From contig CAZCST010000011.1 in NCBI GenBank assembly GCA_964501365.1, positions 1-64,000 on the forward strand: 64,000 nt of DNA. The letters are read 5' to 3'. A program made the position numbers and the translations under genes. Below are positions 9,010-19,303 of this stretch, piece by piece. This DNA is from CAZAMB01 sp964501365. GTDB taxonomy: Bacteria > Planctomycetota > Phycisphaerae > UBA1845. Below the pieces are notes generated by a model. The model did not search any database. It saw only the letters and a list, made by a program, of their open reading frames with translations, and was not told the DNA's origin. Positions within the stretch are counted from its first letter, which is position 1, and each line of letters opens with the position of its first letter.

Positions 9010-10239
9010 ATGAAGAAACAGAAGCCACGTGGAATCGCCGTGATTACGCTGAGTTGTGGAACATTTTGGCTCGGTTGCGCGCGAGCTCCGGAGGCGCCCG
9101 TTGAGGCACCCAAACCGCCTGAGGTTACCGTCAGTCAAGTCGTGGAACGACCTGTGGTTGACTATGCGGAATTTACGGGCCGCATGGCCTCGCCAGCCAG
9201 TGTTGATATCCACGCCCGAGTAAGCGGATACCTCAACTCCGTGAATTTTACTGACGGAGAGGACGTGAAGGCAGGGGCATTGTTGTTCGAAATCGATCCC
9301 AGAACGTTTGAGGCCGAACTCAAAAATGCAGAGGGCCAAAAAGCGCAGTGGATCGCCAAGGCTGCCAAGGCCAAGGCTGATGTGGCCCGCTACGAAAACC
9401 TGGTCCCGACCGGCGCGGCCAGCGCCCAGGACCTCGACAAAGCACGCGCCGAACAGGGCGAGGCCATCGCGGCGATCGCCTCAGCGGAGGCGACTATCGA
9501 TCGAGCCAAACTAGATCTCGAGTTCGCAAAAATCACCGCACCGATCGACGGGCAGGTGAGTCGGGCACTCATCACCAAGGGGAACCTGGTCCAGGCCGGC
9601 GCGGGTGACGACGCGTTACTGACCAACATCGTCGCGCTCGATCCGATGTACGTTTACTTCGACGTCGACGAGCGGTCCATATTGCGATTTCGAGAACGAT
9701 ATCGTGGCACCCGACCGGACGGCGGCCCACTTCCGACGTTGGATCAATTGAAGATTCCCGTTCAACTGGGCCTGACCAATGATGATGGTTTTCCCCGAAC
9801 CGGCGTAATTGATTTTGCGGACAATCGCGTGGATCCCGCCACGGGCACAAATCAGGTGCGGGGCACGTTCAACAATGCGAAGCGTGAATTCAAGCCTGGC
9901 CTGTTCGCTCGAGTACGCGTACCGATCAGTGATTCGTATCAGGCGGTGCTGGTGTCCGAGTTGGCGATGGGAACCGATCAGGGACAGAAATTCGTCCTCG
10001 TAGTCAACGAACAAAACACGGTCGAGAAGCGGTTCGTGAAACCCGGTCCTCTGCAGGACGACGGCCTGCGTGTGATTTCCGATGGCTTGAAGCCTGGCGA
10101 ATGGATCGTGGTCAACGGCCTCCAGCGTGCTCGACCCGGTAAGCCGGTGACTCCGCAACGTGCCGAGATGCCCATTCTCCACGTTGGCGCCAGCGCAAGT
10201 CCGTCGAAAGCCAAGGAACCACAAAAGACAGCCCCGTAG
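9010..10239 (+). CDS. RND efflux periplasmic adaptor (membrane fusion protein)
   Basis: A 409-residue adaptor of the AcrA/MexA (HlyD_D23) type, linking the inner-membrane pump to the outer-membrane channel. The N-terminus is a lipoprotein signal peptide ending in FWLGC, so the protein is probably lipid-anchored. Next come the barrel-sandwich half motif (VDIHARVSGYLNSV), an Ala/Glu/Lys-rich coiled-coil hairpin (about 100-160), the second lipoyl half (ITAPIDGQVSRALITKGNLV), the beta-barrel and the membrane-proximal domain. The start at 9010 gives the signal peptide directly. The stop is 14 bp before the pump gene. Confidence 0.92.
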   Translation: MKKQKPRGIAVITLSCGTFWLGCARAPEAPVEAPKPPEVTVSQVVERPVVDYAEFTGRMASPASVDIHARVSGYLNSVNFTDGEDVKAGALLFEIDPRTFEAELKNAEGQKAQWIAKAAKAKADVARYENLVPTGAASAQDLDKARAEQGEAIAAIASAEATIDRAKLDLEFAKITAPIDGQVSRALITKGNLVQAGAGDDALLTNIVALDPMYVYFDVDERSILRFRERYRGTRPDGGPLPTLDQLKIPVQLGLTNDDGFPRTGVIDFADNRVDPATGTNQVRGTFNNAKREFKPGLFARVRVPISDSYQAVLVSELAMGTDQGQKFVLVVNEQNTVEKRFVKPGPLQDDGLRVISDGLKPGEWIVVNGLQRARPGKPVTPQRAEMPILHVGASASPSKAKEPQKTAP

Positions 10240-10253
10240 ACAAGGCATCCAAC

Positions 10254-13200
10254 ATGATCCCACAGTTTTTCATTGACCGACCCATATTCGCGTCAGTGCT
10301 TTCCATCGTAACCATCATCGTCGGCAGCGTGGCGCTCTTGTCACTGCCCATCGCCCAATATCCCGAAGTCGTTCCGCCGACCATTCAGGTTTCGGCGATG
10401 TATCCGGGAGCCAACGCCAAGGTGGTCGCGGATACTGTTGCCGCGCCGATCGAACAGGAGGTCAACGGCGTGGAGAACATGTTGTACATGTTTTCCAAGT
10501 CGACCAACGATGGGCAGATGTATCTGGACGTTACGTTTAATGTAGGCGCCGATCTGAATATGGCGCAGGTGCTGGTGCAGAACAGAGTGGCCATCGCCGA
10601 GGCCAAGCTGCCCGAGGAGGTCAAGCGCCAGGGTGTCACGACAAAGAAGAAGTCGCCGGCGATTCTGTTGTGCGTGAACCTCATTTCACCGGACCAACGA
10701 TACGACCAACTGTACCTGAGCAACTACGCGACGATCCAGGTTAAGGATGCGCTGGCCCGACTGCCGGGCATTGGCGACGTGACCTTTCTCGGGGCCCGCG
10801 ACTACAGCATGCGGGTCTGGCTCGATCCGGAGAAACTCGCTTCTCAAAATTTGAGCGCAAGCGATGTTACCAAGGCGCTGCGCGAGCAAAACGTGCAGGT
10901 GGCCGCCGGCCGCCTGGGCCAGCCGCCCGCCCCGGCAGGGCAGGCTTTTCAATTGGCCATCAATACGCTCGGACGGTTGCTGGACCCTGAACAATTCGCC
11001 GACATCATTATCAAAACCGGCGAAAAGGGGCAGGTGACGCGGATTCGTGATGTCGGACGCACGGAGTTAGGCGCTAAGAATTACGACGTCAACAGCTTCC
11101 TTGACGATCAACCAAGCGTCACGCTTGCTGTGTTCCAGCTTCCCGGATCCAACGCGCTGGCCACGGCCGATGGCGTCAAGTCCAAAATGGAGGAACTCAA
11201 AGCCCGGTTTCCCGAAGGGCTGGAGTACAAGATTGTCTACGACACAACGGTGTTCGTGGACGAGTCAATTCACGAGGTCTACAAAACACTGATCGAGGCT
11301 TTCGTGCTCGTGTTCATCGTCGTGCTGGTGTTCCTCCAGAACTGGCGGGCCACGATTATTCCAATGGTTGCCGTGCCGGTTTCACTCATCGGCACACTGG
11401 CCGTCATGGCAGGCATGGGTTTCTCGCTCAATAACCTGTCGCTTTTCGGCCTGGTCCTGGCCATTGGAATTGTGGTCGACGACGCCATTGTCGTCGTGGA
11501 AAGCGTTGAGCTGAACATGGCGTCAGGCCTCAGCCCGAAAGAGGCTACGCGAAAATCCATGAAGGAGGTCTCCGGCGCGCTGATCGCCATCGCGCTGGTG
11601 CTCTGCTCGGTCTTCGTTCCGACCGCGTTTATTGCGGGTATCAGCGGACAATTCTATCGCCAGTTCGCCCTGACCATTGCCGCGTCGACGGTTATTTCGG
11701 CCTTCAATTCGCTGACCCTCAGCCCCGCACTTTGTGCCATCCTGCTGAAGCCGCACGCGCACGGGGAAGGCGCGCATGCGCATCGAGAGGTGCTTCCTCG
11801 CATGGGGATCTTCATCCTCTTCGGCCTGGTGGCATACATGATTTTGCCGGCCTATCTGGCCCCATTGGTTGGAGTACAACTCCCCAGCGAAGGTAGCGCG
11901 CATGCAGAGGCAACCGCAACGCATGAGACAAGCGAACTGGCCCTGTGGGGCGTGCGAGCGTTGGCGTTTGTCATCGGCGGAGTTGTGGGTTGGTTGCTCA
12001 GCGGAGTAGTGAACCGCATCCTTGATTTGCTGTTTCGAGGATTCAACTGGTGCTTCGACATCGCGATTGGCGGCTATGGATTTGTAGTCGGAATGCTTCT
12101 GCGCGTCGCCGTAATTGTCCTGGCTGTCTACGGTGGATTGATGTATTTCACCTACCTCGGTTTCGCCACAGTACCAGTTGGCTTTATTCCCGAGCAGGAC
12201 AAGGGCTATCTTGTCGTCAATGCCCAGCTTCCTGACGGTGCGAGCTTGGAGCGAACAGAGGCCGTCATCGCCAACCTAAGGAAGATCGCCAGTGAAACTC
12301 CCGGCGTGAAGCACACCATCGCGGTGCCCGGGTACTCCATTCTCAACTCCACGAATATCGCCAACGTAGGAGGCATATTCGTAATTCTTGAGCCGTTCGA
12401 TGAACGAAAGCACGATCCAAATCTTTCGGCGCCAAAAGTTGCAGCCAGTCTCAGACAGGGATTTGGGAAAATACAGGAGGCCGCCATCAGTTTGTTTGGG
12501 GCCCCACCAGTCGACGGCCTGGGCAACACTGGAGGCTTCAAGCTTCAACTTCAGGATCGCTCCGACACGGGGCTGACCGGGCTCCAGGAAGGCGTGGACA
12601 ATGTTGTCGCGGCGGGGAATGCTAGACCCGGACTTCTGGGTTTGTTCAGCAGTTTCCGGGCGAATCAGCCACAGGTTTTTGTGGATCTCAACCGCTCGCA
12701 GGCCAAGACTCAGGGGATCGCCCTGACTGACATTTTCGACACGCTTCAGGTCTACCTGGGTTCATCGTACGCAAATGACTTCACTCGCTTTGGCCGAAAC
12801 TGGCAGGTAAACGTTCAGGCGGAGCCGCAATTCCGCTTGCAACCCTCTGACATTGGCAAGTTGAAGGTGCGGAATGCCGCAGGACAGATGGTTCCGATGG
12901 GCGCCATTGTGTCTGTGCAAGACACTAGCGGCCCGGCGATCGTCAACCACTACAACATGTATCCCTCGGCTGAGATCAACGGAGGAACTGCGCCCGGCGT
13001 CAGTTCAGCCCAGGGAATCGCAATGATGGAGCAAATTAGTGGGACCGAGCTTCCCGCAAGCATGGGCTATGAATGGACGGAACTTGCGTTGCAACAGAAG
13101 CTCGCCGGAAACACTGCGATTTTTGTCTTCATTCTCGGCACGATTTTTGTTTTCCTGGTGCTCGCCGCGCAATATGAGAGTTGGTCGTTGCCGGTCACAA

Positions 13201-13655
13201 TCATCATGATCGTTCCAATGTGTCTGTTCGCTGCCATCACCGGAGTTTGGCTGGCGGGCATGGACAACAACATCTTCACACAGATCGGCCTGGTCGTTCT
13301 CATCGGACTGGCCGCCAAGAACGCAATCCTCATCGTGGAGTTTGCCAAGCAGCTCCAGGATCAAGGAAAGAAATTGAGAGAGGCCACAATCGAAGCCAGC
13401 AAGCTCCGCCTTCGGCCCATTCTGATGACATCTCTTGCATTCGCGCTGGGCGTCCTGCCCATGGTGCTGGCCAAAGGCGCTGGTGCCGAGATGCGCGTGG
13501 CCCTTGGATTTGCGGTGTTCAGCGGCATGGTAGGCGTGACTGTGTTCGGGGTGTTCTTCACCCCGGTATTCTATTCGACCATCCGCTGGCTCACGGGAAA
13601 CAAGTCGACTCAGACTGCCCCGGCTGCGGCTGATTCAAAAGGAGATCATGCATGA
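10254..13655 (+). CDS. RND multidrug efflux pump, HAE1 family, with His-rich insertion
   Basis: A 1133-residue inner-membrane proton/drug antiporter of the AcrB type. It shows the typical start (FFIDRPIFASVLSI), the proton-relay VDDAIVVVE in TM4 (about 405-415), FIPEQDKGY after TM7, and GLAAKNAILIVEF near the C-terminus. AcrB has about 1050 residues. The extra roughly 85 residues lie after TM6 (about 499-590) and include two His-rich strings (HAHGEGAHAHRE and AHAEATATHE) around additional hydrophobic segments. The gene overlaps the outer-membrane factor gene as ATGA. Substrates cannot be predicted. Confidence 0.93.
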   Translation: MIPQFFIDRPIFASVLSIVTIIVGSVALLSLPIAQYPEVVPPTIQVSAMYPGANAKVVADTVAAPIEQEVNGVENMLYMFSKSTNDGQMYLDVTFNVGADLNMAQVLVQNRVAIAEAKLPEEVKRQGVTTKKKSPAILLCVNLISPDQRYDQLYLSNYATIQVKDALARLPGIGDVTFLGARDYSMRVWLDPEKLASQNLSASDVTKALREQNVQVAAGRLGQPPAPAGQAFQLAINTLGRLLDPEQFADIIIKTGEKGQVTRIRDVGRTELGAKNYDVNSFLDDQPSVTLAVFQLPGSNALATADGVKSKMEELKARFPEGLEYKIVYDTTVFVDESIHEVYKTLIEAFVLVFIVVLVFLQNWRATIIPMVAVPVSLIGTLAVMAGMGFSLNNLSLFGLVLAIGIVVDDAIVVVESVELNMASGLSPKEATRKSMKEVSGALIAIALVLCSVFVPTAFIAGISGQFYRQFALTIAASTVISAFNSLTLSPALCAILLKPHAHGEGAHAHREVLPRMGIFILFGLVAYMILPAYLAPLVGVQLPSEGSAHAEATATHETSELALWGVRALAFVIGGVVGWLLSGVVNRILDLLFRGFNWCFDIAIGGYGFVVGMLLRVAVIVLAVYGGLMYFTYLGFATVPVGFIPEQDKGYLVVNAQLPDGASLERTEAVIANLRKIASETPGVKHTIAVPGYSILNSTNIANVGGIFVILEPFDERKHDPNLSAPKVAASLRQGFGKIQEAAISLFGAPPVDGLGNTGGFKLQLQDRSDTGLTGLQEGVDNVVAAGNARPGLLGLFSSFRANQPQVFVDLNRSQAKTQGIALTDIFDTLQVYLGSSYANDFTRFGRNWQVNVQAEPQFRLQPSDIGKLKVRNAAGQMVPMGAIVSVQDTSGPAIVNHYNMYPSAEINGGTAPGVSSAQGIAMMEQISGTELPASMGYEWTELALQQKLAGNTAIFVFILGTIFVFLVLAAQYESWSLPVTIIMIVPMCLFAAITGVWLAGMDNNIFTQIGLVVLIGLAAKNAILIVEFAKQLQDQGKKLREATIEASKLRLRPILMTSLAFALGVLPMVLAKGAGAEMRVALGFAVFSGMVGVTVFGVFFTPVFYSTIRWLTGNKSTQTAPAAADSKGDHA

Positions 13656-15250
13656 GGACGCGCGGGCTCAGGCTGCATGGCGCGATCGGCGGCACCTTGA
13701 TCTTGGCCAACTTGTTTGGATTGGCCGGCTGCAAGGTCGGCCCCAATTATGCTGAACCGCACGCACCTGTCGCGGATCAATGGACTTCCTCGACCAACTC
13801 GGAGTTGGAGCGCGGCGAGGACACTGTGGCACGATGGTGGGAGGTTCTCAACGATCCCGTCCTGAACAATCTGGTGGAAAAAGCCTACCATCAGAACCCC
13901 TCTTTGCAGGCGGCTGGTGTTCGTGTTTTGGAGGCTCAGGCTCGTCGAGCAATCGCGTTCGGATTGCTCTTTCCGCAACAACAGGAAGCGTTCGGCGGCC
14001 TCTCCTGGAATCAGGTAAGCAACAATTCGGGCGCGGCAAACGCAGACCCAACCGCGGCCGGCCTCCTGACGAATACGCTCGGTACACTAACCAACGGGGT
14101 CATCGGCAAGCCCGGAATTGATAACACCTTTCACAATTGGGAGATGGGTTTCGGCGCCGCGTGGGAGGCGGACATTTGGGGCAGATACCGGCGAGGGATC
14201 GAAGCAGCGGATGCACAAATCCTTGCGACGCTGGCCAGCTACGATGACGTACTTGTCAGCCTCATCGCAGAAGTGGCTACGAATTATGTCCTGCTGCGAA
14301 CCCTGGAGGAACAACTTGTCGTCACCCGGAGCAACGTGACGATTCAACAACGTGGTTTTGAACTCGCAGAAACCAAGTTCAAGGGTGGTACAACGACGGG
14401 GCTTGACCCAGCCCAGGCGGCAGCGTTACTTCGCGACACGGAAGCTCAGGCCGTCGCACTCGAAACTCAGATTTCACAAACGAAAAGCACTCTCTGCGTC
14501 TTGCTTGGGATTCCGCCGCAGAACCTAACCGAATTTCTCGGTGAAGCGCGCCAAATTCCCAGCGCCCCCGACCAGATCGCCGTCGGAATTCCGGCGGATC
14601 TCTTGCGACGGCGGCCGGACGTTCGCCGGCTGGAACGCCTGCTGGCCGCACAGAGCGCGGTGATCGGTGTGGCGACCGCAGACTTGTATCCGAGCTTCTC
14701 GCTGAAGGGCGAACTGGGTCTATCTGGCGAGCATTTTTCTGACATGTGGCGCGGCGACAGTCTTCAGGCATTTGCGGGCCCTTCGTTCCGCTGGGCGATC
14801 CTCAACTACGGCCGCATCGAAAACAACATCCGGGTGCAGGACGCCGCCTATCAGGCGTTGATCAGTGACTACGAAAGCGCTGTTCTTCGCGCACAGGGTG
14901 AGGTTGAGACTGCCATTGCCGGATTTCTCGGAGCACAGCGGCAGGTTCTGTCATTGACGCAAAGCGTGGACTCTGCGACACGCGCAGTGGATCTTGCCGA
15001 GCAACAGTATCGCGGTGGCATCGCCGACTATACACGAGTCCTGACGACGCAGGACTTCCTCACCACGGAACAGTCGCGGCTTGTTTCCACGCGCGGAGCA
15101 GTCGCGCAAAATCTGGTTTCACTGTATCGCGCGATGGGCGGCGGCTGGGAGATTCGCGAAAAACAGGATCTCGTGCCGGCATCGATCAAGCAACAGATGA
15201 AAGAACGCACCAATTGGGGCAAGATGATTGATATGGACCGGATTGAGTAG
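13652..15250 (+). CDS. RND outer-membrane factor, TolC-like lipoprotein (NodT family)
   Basis: A 532-residue outer-membrane channel of the OprM/NodT family that completes the tripartite efflux pump. It has a lipoprotein signal with LAGC (Cys27), the family block KVGPNYAEP right after it, two duplicated OEP halves (for example AWEADIWGRYRRG, PADLLRRRPDVR, AGPSFRWAILNYGRIENN) and long helical hairpins. The start overlaps the pump stop by 4 nt, implying translational coupling. The C-terminus is slightly extended by a charged tail. Confidence 0.93.
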   Translation: MRTRGLRLHGAIGGTLILANLFGLAGCKVGPNYAEPHAPVADQWTSSTNSELERGEDTVARWWEVLNDPVLNNLVEKAYHQNPSLQAAGVRVLEAQARRAIAFGLLFPQQQEAFGGLSWNQVSNNSGAANADPTAAGLLTNTLGTLTNGVIGKPGIDNTFHNWEMGFGAAWEADIWGRYRRGIEAADAQILATLASYDDVLVSLIAEVATNYVLLRTLEEQLVVTRSNVTIQQRGFELAETKFKGGTTTGLDPAQAAALLRDTEAQAVALETQISQTKSTLCVLLGIPPQNLTEFLGEARQIPSAPDQIAVGIPADLLRRRPDVRRLERLLAAQSAVIGVATADLYPSFSLKGELGLSGEHFSDMWRGDSLQAFAGPSFRWAILNYGRIENNIRVQDAAYQALISDYESAVLRAQGEVETAIAGFLGAQRQVLSLTQSVDSATRAVDLAEQQYRGGIADYTRVLTTQDFLTTEQSRLVSTRGAVAQNLVSLYRAMGGGWEIREKQDLVPASIKQQMKERTNWGKMIDMDRIE

Positions 15251-15385
15251 TTTCACCACCTTAGTACGCAGCCGACCCGGGTTTGAACTGTTACATTCTC
15301 CGGGGGAACATGGGGAAATCATTTAGAAAGCCGCCTCGGCGGCGAAACTGGGGAACGATGAAGAGCGGGACTCTTGCATGTTCCC

Positions 15386-15418
15386 GCAATTCGAGACTCG
15401 CTTTGGTACGCGAATTGC
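15386..15418. promoter_or_regulatory. inverted repeat upstream of the DUF3141-pta-ackA operon
   Basis: Perfect 8-bp arms GCAATTCG (15386-15393) and CGAATTGC (15411-15418) lie 17 bp apart, about 120 bp before the DUF3141 start, in a 284-bp gap that must hold the operon promoter. It may be an operator. A short GC hairpin (GCCGCC-TC-GGCGGC, 15330-15343) lies between it and the RND operon end, without a T-tract. The regulator is unknown. Confidence 0.3.
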
Positions 15419-15534
15419 AAGGTATTTAAGGCAGTGGTTAACCTGCGCGCGTAAGCGCTGGTCCGGACTCCTGTTGAGTTTGGACCCGTTCGTTACGTAT
15501 CGCCGTTAACCGGGGCAGTTGAAAGGAGATCCGC

Positions 15535-17901
15535 ATGCCATCCAACAACCTAGTGGGCGATACCGCGCTACGGTCGACAAAGATTGCAAGGGTTTTCCAG
15601 AAGCGCGCAACCCTTGCTCGCGAGCGATTCAGCGAACGCCTGCGAAAGTCAATGCAGCCGGGACTGAACATGACCGGCATCACCCCGGCTTCGATCTGGA
15701 AGAACCTGACCGATGGGCGGGACTATATGATCGACCTTGCCCAACGGTCCGTCCTATTTTGGGATACGCTTCGCCAGCGCGGCGATAACTTTCTGGAACA
15801 CGAAAAAGCCGGCAAGCCGCCAGTGCTCCATTTCGATTATGAAACAGTACTCGATGCCCGGGAGTTCGAGCGCCCCGTCAATTATGCGTTAGTCAAGATC
15901 GCCCCCCCGCTCGGCGTGACAATCGACCCGACGCGACGACCTTATGTCATCATCGATCCACGAGCCGGACATGGACCTGGAATTGGCGGATTCAAGGATG
16001 ATTCCCAGGTTGGCGTCGCCCTTCGCGAAGGCCACCCTGTCTATTTCGTGATCTTCTTTCCCGAACCTCAGCCCGGCCAGACGATCCTTGATGTTTGCGA
16101 TGTCGAAGCCCGGTTCGTCAAAAAGGTACGCGAGCTGCATCCCAAAAGCCCAAAGCCTGTCATTCTCGGCAATTGCCAGGGCGGCTGGGCGGCGATGATG
16201 CTGGCGGCCGCCAACCCGGAGGACACCGGCCCCATCGTGATCAACGGGGCGCCCATGTCTTATTGGGGCGGAGCATGGAGCGAAGGCGACGGAGACAACC
16301 CCATGCGCTATGCCGGCGGACTGCTGGGCGGGACCTGGTTTGCTTCGCTTGCGGCGGACTTGGGCGATGGGAAGTTCGACGGTGCATATCTCGTGCAAAA
16401 TATGGAGAACCTCAACCCGGCCAATACGTTCTGGGACAAGTACTATCACTTGTTCGCAAACGTTGACACTGAGGGCCCCCGCTTCCTTGAATTTGAGCGA
16501 TGGTGGGGTGGGTACTACCTGATGAACCGCGAGGAAATTGACTGGATCACGCAGAACCTCTTCGTCGGGAACCAGCTTTGGGAAACGAACGGGGCTCAGA
16601 AAGGATTCTTCGATTTACGCAACATCAAAGTTCCAATCGTTCTCTTTGCGTCTCTCGGTGACAACATCACGCCGCCCCAGCAGGCATTCAACTGGGTTGC
16701 AGACGTGTACGAGTCAACGGACGAAATCAAGGCTCGCGGCCAAGTCATCGTGGGCCTCTTGCATCAGGACATTGGACACCTGGGTATTTTTGTCTCCGGC
16801 AAAGTTGCCAAAAAAGAACACACACAGATCGTCTCGGTTCTGAAATCAATTGAAGCCCTCCCGCCGGGACTCTATGGCATGAAGATCGTCGAACAGCCTG
16901 GAACGGGCGGCAAACCCAACTACACGGTCGAATTCATTGAACATCGTCTGGAGGACATAACGGCCAGGCTGAACCGGTTTGAACGAACAGACGAAAAACC
17001 ATTTGCCGCCGCGGCCATGATCTCGGACTTCAACCAGAGAGCCTACGACCTGTTCGTGAGTCCGATGGTCAGGGCACTTGCGACAGAGCCGCTTGCCAAA
17101 ATGGAGCAGCAGTTCCATCCGCTTCGTTTCCAGCGATGGGCCTTTTCGGGAATGAATCCCTGGCTGAATTGGCTGACGCCTGTTGCTGACGCCATTCGCA
17201 AGCAGAGGCGGGCCGTTGCCCGCGACCAGACATTTCGCCAGGTGGAGCAGGCCGGGTCTGATTTGCTCAGTGCTTCGTTCGACTATTACCGCGACATCCG
17301 TGATGCTGTCAGCGAGGCTCAGTTCTTCAGCCTCTATGGAGGTATGTTTTCACTGTACATGCCTGACAAGCGCTCGAAGCACGAGCGCCCGGCTGAATCG
17401 TCCAACGATGGAAAGCAGCCTTTGTATGTTAAGGAGGCACTCGCTGCGATCAGCAATGGCGGATATCCCGAGGCTTTGGCGCGAGCGGGAGCCCTGCTTG
17501 CCCGGCGCGGCGAGCCATTACCTCTGGCGCGCCTTCAACTGAAAAAGGAACTCCTCGCCGATTACAAGGATTTTCTGCCGGACCTTCCGACAGATACGGC
17601 CCGACGCATCCGCGGCGAACAGGATGTGATCGTGAACCATGAGCGGGACGCGGCGATCGATGCTCTACCCAAGCTCCTCACTCATATCGAAGACCGGGAG
17701 CGGTTTCTTACGTTGCTAGAACGACTTCCGGCCGACGTTCGCATACAGGCCGATGGAGTCTCACCCGAGCAGGCGGAGACGTTGCGACGCATCCGGCATG
17801 TATTGGATGCAGATTCCTCAGGAGCGAAGTCGGCCGCTTCGCGTGGGCGCGCTTCGGACGGAGCAACGCGTCAGCAGAATCCGCAAGGAGCCCGTCGATG
17901 A
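15535..17901 (+). CDS. DUF3141 protein, PHA-synthase-like alpha/beta hydrolase
   Basis: A 788-residue protein of the DUF3141 family. The central alpha/beta-hydrolase domain has a Cys nucleophile elbow GNCQGGW (Cys214) as in polyhydroxyalkanoate synthases, plus the likely triad partners Asp376 (LGDNITPP) and His415 (DIGHLGIF). The C-to-D spacing (162) is almost that of PhaC from Cupriavidus necator (C319/D480/H508). The long C-terminal half (430-788) is helical and typical of DUF3141. The start has GAAAGGAG before ATG. The stop overlaps the next gene as ATGA, so it is made together with the MaoC-PTA fusion and acetate kinase. Polymer synthesis is an inference, not shown; acyl transfer or hydrolysis is equally possible. 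Confidence 0.85.
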   Translation: MPSNNLVGDTALRSTKIARVFQKRATLARERFSERLRKSMQPGLNMTGITPASIWKNLTDGRDYMIDLAQRSVLFWDTLRQRGDNFLEHEKAGKPPVLHFDYETVLDAREFERPVNYALVKIAPPLGVTIDPTRRPYVIIDPRAGHGPGIGGFKDDSQVGVALREGHPVYFVIFFPEPQPGQTILDVCDVEARFVKKVRELHPKSPKPVILGNCQGGWAAMMLAAANPEDTGPIVINGAPMSYWGGAWSEGDGDNPMRYAGGLLGGTWFASLAADLGDGKFDGAYLVQNMENLNPANTFWDKYYHLFANVDTEGPRFLEFERWWGGYYLMNREEIDWITQNLFVGNQLWETNGAQKGFFDLRNIKVPIVLFASLGDNITPPQQAFNWVADVYESTDEIKARGQVIVGLLHQDIGHLGIFVSGKVAKKEHTQIVSVLKSIEALPPGLYGMKIVEQPGTGGKPNYTVEFIEHRLEDITARLNRFERTDEKPFAAAAMISDFNQRAYDLFVSPMVRALATEPLAKMEQQFHPLRFQRWAFSGMNPWLNWLTPVADAIRKQRRAVARDQTFRQVEQAGSDLLSASFDYYRDIRDAVSEAQFFSLYGGMFSLYMPDKRSKHERPAESSNDGKQPLYVKEALAAISNGGYPEALARAGALLARRGEPLPLARLQLKKELLADYKDFLPDLPTDTARRIRGEQDVIVNHERDAAIDALPKLLTHIEDRERFLTLLERLPADVRIQADGVSPEQAETLRRIRHVLDADSSGAKSAASRGRASDGATRQQNPQGARR

Positions 17902-19295
17902 CTGCGCTAACCAACGTAACATTTGACGAAATCAAGATTGGCCAGTCCATCACCGTGTCGAGACACCTGTCCCAAACGGACATCGAGGCGCTGGCATTTA
18001 CCTCCGGCGATGTGGATGCCTATCACCTCGATAATGGAGATGGCGGCGAAGCGGCGAAATCCACGGAGGCCGTGGCCTCCGAAGCGTTCTTCGGATATCT
18101 GCTCAATCGGCGCCTTCCGGGTCCGGGTACGACGATTGTCGCCCAAGACCTGAAGTTTCGCGGCCGACTTTCCCTCGGCGACACCATGACTGCCACGGTG
18201 ACGGTGAAGGAAAAACGCGCGGATGGAAATTTGATTGTCCTCGACTGCCGATGCGTGAATCAGAAAGACGAAATTATCACTACCGGCCTGGCTACCGTTG
18301 TCGCACCGACACGGCGTATCACCTATGGAGAATTGGCAACGCCCGAAGTGATTTTTCGACGGACCGACGCCTTCGCACGAATCATCAAGTCCTGCGAGGG
18401 ACTCCCCCCGGTGACCTGCGCCATCGTGTACCCGTGCGATCACGACAGTCTGGTGGGACCGATAGAGGCCGCCAGGCGGAAGCTCATCATCCCAATCCTC
18501 ATTGGCCCGGAGACCGAGATTCGTGCGGCAGCCGATGCCGCGAAGGTCGATCTCCGCAATTTTCAAATTATCTCCACAGAGCACAGCCACGCGGCCGCCG
18601 AGAAAGCTGTGGCCATGGCCCGGGCAGGCGAAGTGGAAGCATTGATGAAGGGAAGTCTGCACACCGATGAGCTGATGGCAGCCGTCGTCCCTTCGGCGAC
18701 CGGACTGCGCACTTCGCGCCGCATCAGCCACGTGTTCGTGCTCGATGTGCCAACCTACCCGCGCATGCTGCTGGTATCCGACGCGGCCATCAACATCGCG
18801 CCGGATTTGAAGGCCAAAGTCCACATCGTGCAGAACGCCATAGACCTTGCAAAGGTGCTCGACATCGCGGAGCCCAAGGTGGCGATTCTCTCGGCGGTGG
18901 AGACGGTCAATCCCGACATTCCCTCCACGCTCGATGCCGCGGCGCTGTGCAAGATGGCCGATCGAGGTCAAATCACCGGCGGCCTCCTCGATGGACCACT
19001 CGCGTTTGACAATGCCGTAAGCGAACATGCGGCGAAGACCAAGAAGATCGAATCACCCGTGGCGGGCCGGGCCGACGTATTGATCGCGCCTGATTTGGAA
19101 GCCGCGAACATGCTGGCCAAGCAACTCCAATATCTGGCCGGCGCGGATGCGGCGGGAATTGTGCTCGGCGCGCGCGTACCTATTGTACTAACCAGCCGGG
19201 CTGACACTGTCCGAACACGGCTGGCCTCGACTGCGGTCATGGCCCGCGTGGCACAGGCGAATCGGGCTGCCAGCCCCTCGCCCTCAAAGAAGTGA
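17898..19295 (+). CDS. bifunctional MaoC enoyl-CoA hydratase / phosphate acetyltransferase
   Basis: A 465-residue fusion. The N-terminal MaoC-like hot-dog domain (about 1-135) has the SGDVDAYH segment with Asp38 and His43, five residues apart like the catalytic Asp31/His36 of (R)-specific enoyl-CoA hydratase PhaJ. The C-terminal PTA/PTB domain (about 160-460) shows CDHDSLVGPIEAARR, MKGSLHTDELM, ITGGLLDGPLAFDNA and the PIVLTSRAD end. Expected reactions are hydration of enoyl-CoA to (R)-3-hydroxyacyl-CoA, and acetyl-CoA + Pi to acetyl-phosphate + CoA. Start and stop overlap with the neighbouring genes by 4 nt each (the stop with GTG 19292). The fusion is a known arrangement, usually next to acetate kinase. 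Confidence 0.92.
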   Translation: MTALTNVTFDEIKIGQSITVSRHLSQTDIEALAFTSGDVDAYHLDNGDGGEAAKSTEAVASEAFFGYLLNRRLPGPGTTIVAQDLKFRGRLSLGDTMTATVTVKEKRADGNLIVLDCRCVNQKDEIITTGLATVVAPTRRITYGELATPEVIFRRTDAFARIIKSCEGLPPVTCAIVYPCDHDSLVGPIEAARRKLIIPILIGPETEIRAAADAAKVDLRNFQIISTEHSHAAAEKAVAMARAGEVEALMKGSLHTDELMAAVVPSATGLRTSRRISHVFVLDVPTYPRMLLVSDAAINIAPDLKAKVHIVQNAIDLAKVLDIAEPKVAILSAVETVNPDIPSTLDAAALCKMADRGQITGGLLDGPLAFDNAVSEHAAKTKKIESPVAGRADVLIAPDLEAANMLAKQLQYLAGADAAGIVLGARVPIVLTSRADTVRTRLASTAVMARVAQANRAASPSPSKK

Positions 19296-19303
19296 GAACT
19301 GTC

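Noticed and set aside
17907..19028. 373-residue minus-strand frame
   Set aside because: Antisense to the MaoC-PTA fusion; composition is typical of a shadow frame.
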